Shown here in pieces: positions 46,601-58,309 of a stretch of 64,000 nt of DNA. This stretch comes from Tribonema minus. Taxonomy: Eukaryota > Sar > Xanthophyceae > Tribonematales > Tribonemataceae. Positions within the stretch are counted from its first letter, which is position 1, and each line of letters starts with the position of its first letter. A program made the translations under genes and the position numbers. The DNA lies in NCBI GenBank assembly GCA_017506865.1, contig JAFCMP010000117.1:62001-126000 (forward strand), in the 5' to 3' direction. The notes under the pieces were generated by a model. The model ran no database searches. It had not been told where the DNA came from and saw only the letters and a program-made list of their open reading frames with translations.

Positions 46601-49600
46601 TGTCGCCGGGCCGCGTGGCTGCCGCAGCCGCTTCAGCAGGCGTATCCAGGGACGTGCACAATAGCGTCAGAGCTGTTGTCAGCAGCGCCGAGGGAGCAGT
46701 GCCAGGCTGCGGCGTCTGCGGGCGCTGGAAATACGCAACGAACCTTGACGAGTGACGTGCATCCCTGCCGCCACATGCTGGCGCTCTATCGCGATACGTT
46801 GCAATGAAGCTTGGCGCAACGGTGCGCAGGCAGGCGACGCTCAGCGCAAATCTTCCACGGGCTTGATCATCGCTAGGAACTCGCGCAGGACCCGCCTGAC
46901 GCCGCCGCGCCTATGGCGCGCGCCGCCAGCAGAGCTGCAGAGCACACGAAGCGCCTCCGCATCAGTGCTCAGGCCCTCACACGAGGTTTTCCGAATCTCA
47001 ATTTCAGTACATGCGTATGCCGCATTCGTTGCGCACATGGGCTGGCGGAGCCGCTGCTGTCGCACGCGACGTAGTCGTAGCCGCTATGGCAGCCCGCGGC
47101 GTGTGCCGAGGAGGTACTCGGCGCTGCGGTGCGTCACTACATAGCTCACTTCAATGCCAGCTGCACGTACTCCTGTACGTGTGTGCGCTGTACACATGCA
47201 CGTACACACTGCGTATGTGCATACACTCACGCAATGAACTGCAAGTACACATTGAAGTACACGGCAGCGAACCGCGCGTCTGCTTGTAGCCTGCCAGCAC
47301 CTCACCCGCAATCAACACCCCCCCCGCGTGCACCGCAGGGCAAGACGCCGCTGATGCTCGCAGCAGCCAACCGCGCGCGCGCACCGCTGGCGGTGCTGCT
47401 GGCGCGTCTCCGCAGCGACGCGCGCTGGGCAGCGGCGGACGCCCCAGCAGCGCTCGACGCGCTGCGCGCGCGCGACAACGCCCGCCTGACGGCGCTGCAC
47501 CACGCCGCGCAGGCCGCCGACTGCGCGCGCAACGCCGCCGCGCTGCTGCTGTGCGAGCGCCACGTGCTGCGCTTCGCTGCCGAGGATGGTGGTGGCGGCG
47601 TCGGCAGCGATGATAATCCGGCGGTGACGGACTCGGAGGACGAGGAGTGGGAGGCGGAGCACGCGCGCGGAGCGCTGCTGTACGTGGTGGACAATGACAA
47701 CGGTGAGCGCCGCGTGGGCCTTTTTCTGTCTTTAGTGGTGAAGCTGCAAGTAGGAGTGTTTGGGGGGGCTAAGCAAGGGTTTACGTTCACTTCAGTTGAC
47801 CTTTTTGCAGCCCATGTAGGTGAGGAGCGGCGTGGTCATACCCGCAGGGGAGCGGCGACGACATCACACCGCCGCGCCGCCTCTGCCATCCTGCCCGTCG
47901 CTACCCTGCTGTGCGCGGTGCTGAGCACGGAAGGCGTGTGCAGAGCGCGTGATGTACACAGGTGATGTGATCACAGCCGTGCCGGCGGCGCTAAGCTGGA
48001 GGTGCGGACAGCAACGCAATGCGCCGAGCGCTGATGCGGCCCCGAATGTTGCCGACGGCGACTAGCTGTTGAAGTGCAGCATGACCCAAAGTGCATTCGC
48101 GCGGTGTGGTGCTGCGCGCGGTAGACGTGCGCAGGGCGCGTGTTGCGCACGGTGTGGACGGCAGACGCAATCACATGCTCGCTGGCGGCACTGAGGTGGA
48201 TGCACGGACAGCGACGCAACGCGCCGAGCACCGATGCGACGGCGACTGTCGCTGACGGCCACTCGCTGCTGAAGGGCAGCAATGACCCACAGTATACCCA
48301 AGTCCCGCCACGCACAGCTGCGCGCGCCTGGCAGTGTTGGGCTCTGCTGCGCCGCCTCCGCGGCGGGCGGAGAGGGCATGACGCTGCAGTTTCCTTCAGC
48401 AGCTGCAGCGCTTGCTGCAGCTGCTGCAGCTGCTGATTTGCAGGACTTACTGCAGCTGCTGATGTGCACTCACCGTCAAGTCAAGCGCGAGCAGCACATC
48501 ACACCGCAAGCCTTCCACTGGCACAAACAGCTCCAGCTGCAGGCATGCACGCACATGTGCACACACGCACACTCGCAGTCTCGCCGCCCCTTCTCACCCC
48601 GCCGCCGCCCCCTCTGCCCCTCGGCAAGTGCAGGCGCCACCGCGCTGCACTGCGCGGCCGCGGCGGGCGCGGTGGAGGCTATCGAGACGCTGCTGCGGCG
48701 CGGCGCGTCGCCGCTTGCCGTCAACGCCAGGGGGTGGGCGCCCATGTACTACGCCGCGATTGAGGGCGGCGACGCGCGCGAGGCTGCGATATGCGCGCTG
48801 TTTGCGCGGCGCGGTGCAGATCAGCTGCGCGATCTCGCCGCGAAGCTGAGGGCGCCCGAGCACGCGCGCGGGAAGCACGTGGGCGCCGCGCTGCGCGCCA
48901 TCGCGGAGCTACCGGACTTCTACCGCGACGTGAGCGCGCGCGGCATGCGTCGTTGAGCTTCTTCAGTAACAGTGGCGATTGCAATGTTGCAACTGTTGAA
49001 GTTTGAAATGCAGTGTTGAAGTCTTGGGCATGCGCCGTCGCACAGCCGTTGGTGGCGCGCAGTTACAGCAGTGATGCGTGCCGTATCGCCACAGCTCAGT
49101 CGCGGTCTGAGCGCGCGCTGAGCTTTGTGATACCCTGATGATACTTTTATGGCATGATGGAGGTACCATGGTCCAAAGACAGCTGCTGCCGTGCGCAGCC
49201 GATGTGCGGGTCCTTCAGAGGTGCTGCACTCTACGCGCAGACCACGGTGCGCGCGCATGCCGGCACTGCCCTTGCAGTCCGCCGTGACGCGAGCTCGGCA
49301 GCAGGCGTGCAGCGACCTGCTCGAGAACACAGGTTGTCTCCTTTTGCATGCATGCCACGGTGCTGCGAACGATGCGCTCTCTCAGCCCCTTCATGCTGTC
49401 TCATGTGATTGCTTAGCACAGTGAAGTGAGCGTCTGCAGTGTGAGTGTTACGTTTCCAGCTGTTCAAGTTGCGGCCCCTTGGTAATGCAACCGTGCTGCT
49501 GCCGCTGAGGGACCGTCCTTGCGCCATCAGTACATGCTCAATTGGGCCACGGTCACCGTGGCGCCCGACGCTCACGCCCCACTTGGCGCTTTAACCTCAC

Positions 49601-52600
49601 TTCCCCCTCCCCCCGCATATCCCCCCTGCGCCCCCCTCCCCCACCCCCCTACCCCACCTCAGGTCAACGAGCTCATCCGCGCCGAGCCGCACATCCTCGA
49701 GTCGGCGCTCAAATCGCTGCTCGGCAACAACAAGGCCCTCCTCGACCCCGACAACAAGCGCCGCTACGCCGCGCGCCTCGTGGGCGGCAGCAGCAGCAGC
49801 GGCGGCGGCGGCGGCGGCTGCGGCGGCGACATCCACATCACGCCGCAGCACACAGCGTACGCGTGCCCGCGGCCGTGCGCGACGGTGCTGCGGCGCGGCG
49901 GCGGCGCGGCGCTGCGCGGCGTCGTCGCGGAGCAGCTGCTGCCGTGGTGCCGCAAGCTGCAGGCGCACTTTGCGGTGTACGGCGACCTGTGCGCGTGCGC
50001 GGCCGCGCCGCTGCGCCGCCGCGGCGCGACGTGGTCCTTCGTCTTCGCGCACGAGGCGGGCGCCGGCCCCGGCGTCACGCGCGAGGGCTGGTGCGTCTCT
50101 CTCCGCCGAGCGTCGCTGGTTGATGTCTCGTGCGTGTGCAGTGATGAAGTGCCGAGTGCTGACTGGCTGAACGCCGGCGCGCGAGAGCGTCGCAATGGTG
50201 GTGTGCCGATCGTGCGTCGCTGCTGGGTTGAGCGCTGCTGGTCTGAGTGCGCTGCCGTGCTGCGCGCAGCCGGAGATGCGCTGGTCCTGAGCGCTGTGGG
50301 CGACGCTGCTGCGCTGCCACGGGGGCGTCGTGCAGGCTTTCAAGTGCTGCCTCAGCCGTCACAGCAATGCGTTTGTCCCGAGTTGCGGGCTGACTCGCTC
50401 ATTTGGGCGAGTCTGCACTTCAAGCGGGAGCTGCGCTGAGCGCCGCCACGCGTTTGCCTCGAACGCAGCGCCTTCTCTGGCGACTCCTGTTTGTAGTACC
50501 CTCGCTGTCCTGCATGCGCCGCAGATGCCTAGCGGGCTGCCTCCAGCAACCCTGCGCGTTGCGCAACAGCCTGACAAGATTTCCCATCCACCAACTGCCA
50601 CAAACAAATCACTGATGCCCCCCCCCGCCCCCCCCTTCCCCCTGTCAACTTCAACACCCCTGCAGGGACGCGCTGTGCGCAGATCTGACGGCAGCGCCGC
50701 CCGACAGCGAGTACTCTGCGGACCCCCTGTTCGTCCCTGCCTCCAGCGGCACGTGCCTCGTCCCCGCTGACGTGGACCCCGCCAGGGGCTGGTCCGCGCA
50801 GACGCGCCTCGCAGCGTACACGGCCGTGGGCCTCCTGTTGATGCACGCGCTCATTAATGACATCCCGCTGGGTAAGTGCGCTGTCTGGTACAGGTTTTAG
50901 TGGTAGCGCTCCTACTCATGCACGCGCTCGTTAACGAAATCCCGCTGGGTAAGTACGCTATCGAGTGAGGTTTGCAGACGCGGCGGTGCGCCAGCTGCTC
51001 ACGCACGCACTCATTAACGACATCCTGCTGGGTGAGTGCGCTGTTCAGTGGGGTTTCAGTCGCGGCGTACGCGGCCGCAGGCCCCCTGCTCATGCACGCG
51101 CTCGCAACCGACGTACCGCTAAGTGAGTGCGCGCAAGCGCGCTGTGGGGCGTCGCTCAGGCAGCGGCGATGCACGTTGTGCCGTGGACCTGTGGGTGTGG
51201 CTGGCGCACGAGCTGCATGCGTGCTGACACAAGTAAGGCGTCGGCCGGCATTTGGATGTGAGTGAGCGACGCTCGGCGGAGACCTGCGCGGAGCTCCCAC
51301 AGGACGGGGCGCACTACGAAGTGCATGCGACGCGGGCAGCGCACGGCGGAGGCTGCAGCAGCGCTCCCTCCGGTCCCCTGTGCCGCGCGCTGTGCTCCAA
51401 AGGGGAGCTGTGCTCTTTCCCGCACGCTCACGCGCCTTGCACGCAGACCATCGCGCCAATGGCGTGCTTGCCTGGGCACGAGGTGAAACGTTGTTCGTCG
51501 CCCAGACAGCGGGCCGGGCTGTGCCCCCGCTTCCCCCCTCACGATGCGTGCGTGCCCTCCCGCCCCCCCCCGCGCGCAGGCATTGACCTGGCCCCCGCGT
51601 TCTGGCGCGTGGTGCTGCGCGAGCCGGCGCAGCTGTCAGATCTCGAGGCCACGGACCCCGACCACCACAAGCACCTCACGCGCATGCTCACCGAGCCCGG
51701 CGTCGAGTCGTGGGGGCTCACCTTCACGGCGGCGCCGCTGCACCGCCAACATCAAGTTGAAGATGAGGAGCTGGTGCCGCACGGCGCGGCGATCGACGTC
51801 ACCGACGCCAACAAGGCGCACTTCGTGCGGCTCATGCAGGAGCGGCTGCTGAGGCACCGCTGGCTCGCGCCGGCGCGCGCCGTGCGCGCGGGGCTCACGG
51901 CGATGGCCCACGCGTCAGCGCTCTGCGCGCTCACCGCGGAGGACTGGTCGCTCGTCTTCGCCGTCGGCGCGGCGCCGCTGAGCGCTGATGACCTGCTCGC
52001 CGCGACGCGCTTCGTAGGTGAGGCGAGGCGCGGCTGCGCGCCGCAGCGTGTTGGCACAGTGCGCGCGCTGAACAGTACGCTACCGGCTCACTGCATAGAT
52101 CGTTCGTTGAGTCGGTCGGCGTACGCGCTGCATTGCTGTTTGCGATGGGCGCGGCGGCGGCGCGCGCGGTCGCTAGGTGCGGGCCGCAAGACACGAGGCG
52201 CATGCGCGCGTGTTGCGGCTGAATCGATGTCCGCGCTTCTCGATGTTCGATCGCATCGTGTCATTGCGATGGTCCTCCGCAGCAGCGCTCTGCGCGTCAA
52301 ACGCGGTGCACGGGCCGCTCGCGTGTTTGTCGCCGCTGCTGCCGCCGCGCGCCTGCTGATGACGCATGGGGGGACGCGCGCGACGCCGCACACGCACTGC
52401 GCAAGCGAGGGCTGCTGTAGACGGCGCTTGCAGCGGATGTCAAAGCTGTAATGTGCCAAACCTGTTTTCTCAGTCATACTCATTGTTGATGGTCGCGGTG
52501 TGCACGCCGGCCGCGGCACCGCGTCAGCGCTCTGAACGCACCCGCTAACCCCGCATGCTCGCAGCATGTTCCCGGCCAGTGCGCGCTTGCGCGTGTCGCT

Positions 52601-53158
52601 GCTGCCGCGCTCGTGCGCTCTTCATACTGCTCGTGTCAATTCTGCCACCTCTGCCACGGCCTGGCCGCATATGCGCGCCTGTCAACTGAGTCATTACGCC
52701 TCATGCCCCCCCCCGCTGCCGCCGCCGCCGCCGCCGCCGCAGCCGTCACGGCGCACATCGCGCACCGCTTCGCGGAGCTGTGCGGCTGGTTCGAGGACCT
52801 CGTGCGCTCCATGACGCCCGACGAGCGCCGCCTGCTGCTGCGCTTCGCCACGGGGAGCTCGCACCTGGCCGCCGCCGCCGCCGCCCCTGCCGCCGCCGCC
52901 GCTGCTGCCGCCCCTGCCGCTGCCGCTGCCGCCGCCGGTGACGCCGCCGCCACCGCAGCAGCAGCAGCAGCAGCAGCAGCGCCAGCGGCAGCGCTCGACG
53001 TGCTGTTCCTGAGCGAGTACGACCACGCGCAGCGGCTGCCGCGCGCCGCGACGTGCTTCCGCCTGCTCAAGGTGCCGCCGTATGCGGACTACGCCGCGAT
53101 GCGCGCCAACGTGCTCATCGCCATCCGCTTCGGCGCCGCCGGCTTTGCGTTCGTATAG
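43602..53158 (+). CDS. HECT E3 ubiquitin ligase with PHD finger and ankyrin repeats
   Basis: From exon 44905-45407 on, exons are 45953-46540, 47339-47702, 48634-48929, 49663-50090, 50666-50871, 51580-52017 and 52743-53158, all in phase. The N-terminus (from ATG 43602; second block to 44831) is acidic and Ala/Gln-rich with KNKKR and KRRR nuclear-signal-like motifs. A frame switch near 43680-43780 needs a short intron or an indel. A C4HC3 PHD finger spans an intron (CTAC, CSAELC, LEHLAC, WCNDC). Ankyrin-type repeats follow (RTALHLAAAA, NTPLHWACRA, KTPLMLAAAN, LTALHHAAQA, ATALHCAAAA). The HECT domain has GVTREGW, LAAYTAVGLLLMHALINDIPL, LRFATGSSHL and the catalytic Cys in AATCFRLLKVPPY (codon at 53054), ending GFAFV. 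A long Ala run interrupts the C-lobe. HECT ligases carry ubiquitin on that Cys. A chromatin target is inferred from the PHD finger. About 1450 residues. Confidence 0.88.
44807..44852. repeat. Perfect 21-base inverted repeat centred on a 5' splice site
   Basis: Bases 44807-44827 and 44832-44852 are exact reverse complements with the loop ACGA. The right arm begins at the GTAAGC donor of the 73-base intron 44832-44904. In RNA this would form a strong hairpin hiding or presenting that donor. Confidence 0.85.
47985..48300. repeat. Intronic tandem duplication in the HECT gene
   Basis: Two diverged copies of about 110 bases lie at 47985-48090 and 48183-48290. Shared blocks include GCGCCGAGC, GACGGCGACT and GCAGCAATGACCCA or GCAGCATGACCCA. 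They are inside the intron before exon 48634-48929. Confidence 0.7.
50900..51130 (+). repeat. Three decayed copies of a HECT exon end with its 5' splice site
   Basis: The end of exon 50666-50871 (LLLMHALINDIPLG plus GTAAGTGCG) recurs near 50908-50960, 50990-51045 and 51064-51130. The first reads LLLMHALVNEIPLG then GTAAGTACG; the second LLTHALINDILLG then GTGAGTGCG; the third LLMHALATDVPL with a changed donor. All lie in the intron 50872-51579. Confidence 0.85.
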
Positions 53159-55552
53159 TACTTCAAGTAGTAGTTGAGTTTGCGCTTGAGAGCACGTAGC
53201 GGCTGAGGTCAAAGCGGCGCCGGGGAAATTAAACCGGCCGGAGTTCTCTACTTTGCGGCAAGCGAGCTGCAGGGACCCCGCGAAGCAGCAGGGCTGTCCG
53301 CAGCCAGCCAGTGCGCGTGCCTGTGACACTCCCACTTCAAGTGCGCGTAAGACCCATGCGCTACATAGCTGCATCGCCAGAACTATGTATGTACTCCGAG
53401 CATAAGCGTCGATGTGCAGCAGCATCAGTAGTAGTGTAGTGAAGCGGGTGCTGTGGGCGCCCGTCAGGCGACACATGTGGCGCATTGCGGCGCGCTGGCC
53501 CTTGCAGTTGCCGCTGTGCATGCTGCATCATTGCAGCGGCGCGTGTGGCGGCTACTGCGTGTTCAAAACGACGTCGTACAGGTGCTCATGGCGAGCAGCG
53601 GATAGCAATTCACCCTTTTAACTTTCATGATGCAGTATCAAGCTCTCATTCAGGTTCTCTTCTGCAGCGTGACGGTGCTCGCTCCAAGTGTTGTGATCTA
53701 TGGTGTTGCCCTGCCTGCGCTGTCAAACGTGGCCCTTGCAAAACCACTACACATCGTGCACCATTCGAGTCGAATGGGGGCCGATACGCCTGTGCGCACA
53801 AAGTGCGAGTACACTGAGTATGCTGCTGCACGAGATCAGCCTGCTTCGTGTCTGTCTCCCTTCGCATATACATGCCATGTTGTACACCGTATGTATGGTA
53901 GGTATACCGTATCATGCCTATCTGGGGAAGTCTGTGTGGACTACTCACGCTTGTTGTGCTCACAAGACATGCAACGTGCTCCCTGCATGAGCATGTGAAA
54001 TGACGCTGTCCATTGTGATGAGAGCCTAGCACTTCCCGTACTTGAAGTTGAAGATTCTCTAGAGACGCGGAGGTGCGTGAGCGCCATGCTACCTACTCTA
54101 CCTCTCCTCGTTCATAGCAGGATATTGCACAAGCCAAAATGGGATACTTGTCAAGGCTTGAAGTTTCAGTATGTGCAAATCTTGATCATTACGTGCAATC
54201 TTGATGTGCATGTGCTTTCTAGGTGGGTGCACATTGATGCCAGACAACACATTTGCCCTGCCCTGGGGCCTGTATAGCACGACATCAAGCCAATGAACAC
54301 ATGAACACTGCGCCAAAGGTGCCATAGAGAATACATGAGTCGAGACAAAGGCTCACGCCGGGCCGCATTCAGCAATGCGCTGCCACCTGACAATAGCAGC
54401 CGCAATGCCTTGTCAGTCGCAAGCATATGGGCATCACAAGTGATGATTCGTGCCCATGTGCAAGCACTCATGTTATCACCGCAACAGGCAACGGAAACAG
54501 GAACCAGAGCGGACAGCGTGCAAGTGAAACAAGCAGCTCCGAGCACGTGGTCGTGAACATTGCAAAGACGGTCCGTTGGCATTTTACGCGCTACAAATCC
54601 CGCAGGGTCCCGGGAGAGCGGAAGGCAGGACTGCCATGGCTAACAGTATATACTGCACGAATGCCACAAACGCAAACTTTGAACGGAGTGCACAGGGAGG
54701 CGCACCAGTGCTGCCGGTGACGGGATGGGAGCAGGCGCCAGGACCACTCTTGCACCGGAGCTGACGCCGAGAGCAACTTCAACTTCAAGCTAGGAACACA
54801 CTTAAACGACGCACATGACACTGTAACAGCAAAGACGCCCTGCAGCGTCCATGGGCACTGGGAGCTGAGCATTGAACTTCAAGCAAGATTCTCCGGCAAA
54901 CAGTCCCATCTTCAAGTTGAAGGCTAAACATGTGATACAGGCGCGACCGCGCCCGCCTGTGACAACCTGGACCATCGCTTGGTGGCAGAGCGTTTGGGCA
55001 GACTCCGAGGCAGGCAGCGCTGCAACAACAGTAGTGGTCGCCGGGGGCAGTTAGTGCGGCACCAGCTTCAGAGCAACTTGGGTGGATGAGAGGGGAGGGG
55101 GGGGGGGGGGGGATCCCGTGGGGTGTGTGTGGAAGGGGGTACTGCCAGGTCTGCACGCGCATGTACACGTAACGCTGCTTACTAAACATAGTATGCCGGT
55201 GCTACGCTGCCTGTGGCAGCAGGGCTGCTGCGGGCGTGAGAGGGGCAGAGGGTCACAACGAAAAATCGATGCGCGCAGCCGGCGCTCAGCGCCCCTTAAC
55301 GCAGGGGTTCGCTGCGCAGGCGGCGCGCTGTGGCTCCGATCGATGCGTGCTCAGCGCTCCAAAGACACGGCGTCGATGAGCGGCCGCACGATGCCGGCCC
55401 GTGCGGCAACGGCGGTCAGACACACGAGTCGTGTCACCGTGACCTGTGGGGCAGCAAGGCGATGCGATGACGCGAACTTCTTGAACTTGAAGTGGCAGCG
55501 GCGAGGCGCTGAGCGCTGCAGCAGGCGGCACCGCGGCGGCGCGGCGGCGGCA
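53159..55552. other. Convergent spacer between the HECT and MYB genes
   Basis: No exon is recognisable in 2.4 kb. It has a G run at about 55096-55112 and a dense set of the TTCAAGTTGAAG motif (for example near 54040, 54776, 54880 and 54911). Confidence 0.45.
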
Positions 55553-58125
55553 TCACGCGGGGCAGAAGCACCGGTGCGCCGCGTCGCCGGGGGCGCCGCC
55601 GCTGCCGCCGCCGCCGCCGCCGAGCTGCGCGTCGCCCGCGCCGCCGCCGCTGCCGCCGCCCCAGCCGCCGGCGAAGGCGCCGTAGAGCACGGGCAGCGGC
55701 GCCGCGGAGATGCTGTGCTCCAGCTGCGTATCGAAGTCGCCGACGCTGCTGCTGGCGTTGAAGTACGGCTCCGGCATCGGCTGCTCTCTGTAAGGCCCCA
55801 GGTACGGGCTGCTGCCGCTGCCGCCGCCGCTGCTGTTCGTGAAACCACTGCTGGCGAGCGCTGAAAAGTCGGCCATGCCGCCAAAGTTTGTGAGCGGCAG
55901 CCCCTGCAGCTCGGCGCCGGGGTAGAGCTGCCACTGGCACTGCTGCGCGCTGGCCAAGAAGGCGCGATGGTAATCCGGGTGGCGCTGCTGCTGCTGCTGC
56001 TGCTGCTGCCAGTGCTGCTGGTCGAAGTGCAGTGGCATGCTAGCCTGAGTGGCGGCAGCGTATGAGGACGACATGTTGGCGGCAGCGCTGTGTGGCATCG
56101 CAAGCAGCGCCAGCAGCTCATTCAAGTTGGGCTGCTGATCCTGCTGCTGCTGCTGCAGCCGCTGCATCAGGTGCTGGTGTGGCGGCAGCGGTGATGGCCA
56201 GTGCATGGCGTGGAGCGCTGAAGAATGGCTGCTGCTGCTGCCGCCTCTGCTGCCGCCTCCGCTGCCGCCGCCGCCGCTGCTGCTGCTGGTGTGCCAGCCA
56301 TCTCCGGCGGCGATGAACGCGTTGTGCGGCAGCGCCCCGGCAGCAGCGCCATGCTGCCACTGCGGTGCATCCTGAGCCTGAGCTGACTTGGAGCTGTTGT
56401 GCTCCATCCAAACTGAGTGCTGCTGCTGATGCGCGAGCATCTGTAGATGGGTTGCGGCACTGGCGTCGCCGCTGTCATGCAGGTGCAGCCGCAGCCGCTG
56501 AGCCGACAGCACCTGACGGTGGCCCGGTTGCACCGCCTCTGCGTCGTATGCATCGTATGCGCCAGCGCCACTGCCATCAACTGATGCTGCCGGTGGTTGC
56601 GAGTATGTGATGTTGTCATGCGCATCGACCTCCGCAGGAAGCGGGCTGCACCGCTGCGGCGCTGGCAATGCTATGTGCTTCGGCAGCGGCCGGCATACGT
56701 TCAGGGGCTCCGGCGTGACGCGCTCCGCTGCCAGCAACTTGAACCCCGGGTCGTTGAAACCGCCGGTTGCCGCCGCGGCGGCGCCGATGTCAGGGGCACT
56801 GGCAGTCGGACTGGAGCATGGCGACGCGCCGGGGGACGGCGTCGCCGAGCTGTCACAGTCACTGTGATAGCCGTGCTGCTGTGATGACAGTAATTGTTTG
56901 TCCCGCATCTGCTGTGCGTAGGGGTGCGCCGCGCCGTCGGGCGTGGCAGGCGCGTTCCCGGTGACAATCGCCCTGTGGCACGTCTTCCACCTGATCTTGA
57001 CGGCGTTTTCGGTGCGGCCCGGCAGCATCGCGGCCTGGCAGCGCAATTGCCGGCAGCAAGCAACAACAGCGTGTGATGTCATCATTGAGCGTTCAGTCCC
57101 AGGACCTCAAACTTTGAAGCATGTGCCACAGTGTGTTGAGCAACAATGTGAAATTTGAATGACAATGTTGATGATTATCATCACATCATCCTCAAGGGGG
57201 GTACACGACAGACGACAGGTCCTGGACCTCCGACTCAGGCTGGAGCAAATGTCATTGACAAATTGAATTCATTGTCAATGAGTCATTACACAGTAACTGT
57301 CATTGACTATAGTATACTGCATCATGATGTGTGCAACTTGATGTTTTCTCAAAGAAAAGTCCGTAGTACTCACGATGTGGCTCCAGCGGTTCCCAATGGC
57401 GGCCTGGGTGGAAACGATGGTCCAGTCTTCCTCGGGCGTGAACACGTCCTTGTTGACGGCGGGGTTCAGGTGGTGCGTCCACCTCTCTCTGCATTGCTTC
57501 GCACTCCGCCCAGCGATCCTGTTGGAGAGCTCGGCCCATGTCTTGTACCCTTGTGTTATCAGCTCGATCAAGAGGGCGTCCTCCTCCTGCGTCCAGCGTC
57601 CCTGGTGTGCAGGGAAGAGGGGGCAGAGAGCCTTAGTCTAGGGTCTGCAGTGACTGTCGTCGTCGAGCTTCAAGGCTTGTCAAAGATGCACATAGGGCGT
57701 ACGACTTAGTCAAGAGCATCTGTTACAGTACTACTTAGTAAGTGGAGCGGAGCCGGAACAGCGGCGGGACGCTGTGCCACACTTTACTGTAGTACGTGCA
57801 AACAGACAGCGCAAGTTCAGAGAACAAGGTTGTGTACCCAGCCAATACCAAAGTTGATCGCGTTTGCAGCACTGGGAAGCACTGCAGCGCAGCAGGTTAG
57901 TGATGTAGCTAGCAGTACGATAAATGCCGCCTCACCTTCTTGAGGTCAGGCCGAAGGCTGCGCTTCCATCGTTGCATACACTGGACAGCCTTCTTGGTGC
58001 CCACCACAGCGCTGATGCGACGCCAGTTCCTGGCTGCGAACATGTCGACGCCGCGCCTGAGTCTGTCGTCCTCCTCTGGACTCCAACGCTCGACAGGAGC
58101 CCGACGCGGCGCAGCGCTTGCCACA
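55553..58125 (-). CDS. Three-repeat MYB transcription factor (5' end unresolved)
   Basis: Three minus-strand exons (58125-57936, 57601-57374, 57034-55553) splice in phase and encode three MYB repeats followed by a long tail. Repeat 1: RWSPEEDDRLRRG, NWRRISAVVGTKKAVQC, RWKRSLRPDLKK. Repeat 2: GRWTQEEDALLIELITQG, TWAELSNRIAGRSAKQCRER, WTHHLNPAVNK. Repeat 3: VFTPEEDWTIVSTQAAIG, NRWSHIAAMLPGRTENAVKI, RWKTCHR. Order and linkers fit the R1R2R3 (c-MYB/MYB3R) class, which in plants and animals controls cell-cycle genes. Repeat 3 begins with Phe in place of the first Trp. The 440-residue tail is rich in Gln, Gly, Ser and Ala and looks like an activation domain. The first exon shown begins at an acceptor, so a further 5' exon with the start codon lies upstream and was not found. 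At least 632 residues. Confidence 0.88.
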
Positions 58126-58309
58126 CTGTCAGTTGCAGATCGGCAGCAAGCAACGGTGGATGATGTCAGTGAGTGCCACCAGTGGTCAGGCCTGGTACTA
58201 GTAGTACTAGTAGGATCTCAAAGCATGATATAATGCCAACAGTGCCACAGTGTGTGTTCACCATCTGCCCGGCTGGCAGACTCTCGGATCATCCTCCAAC
58301 AAATTGAAT

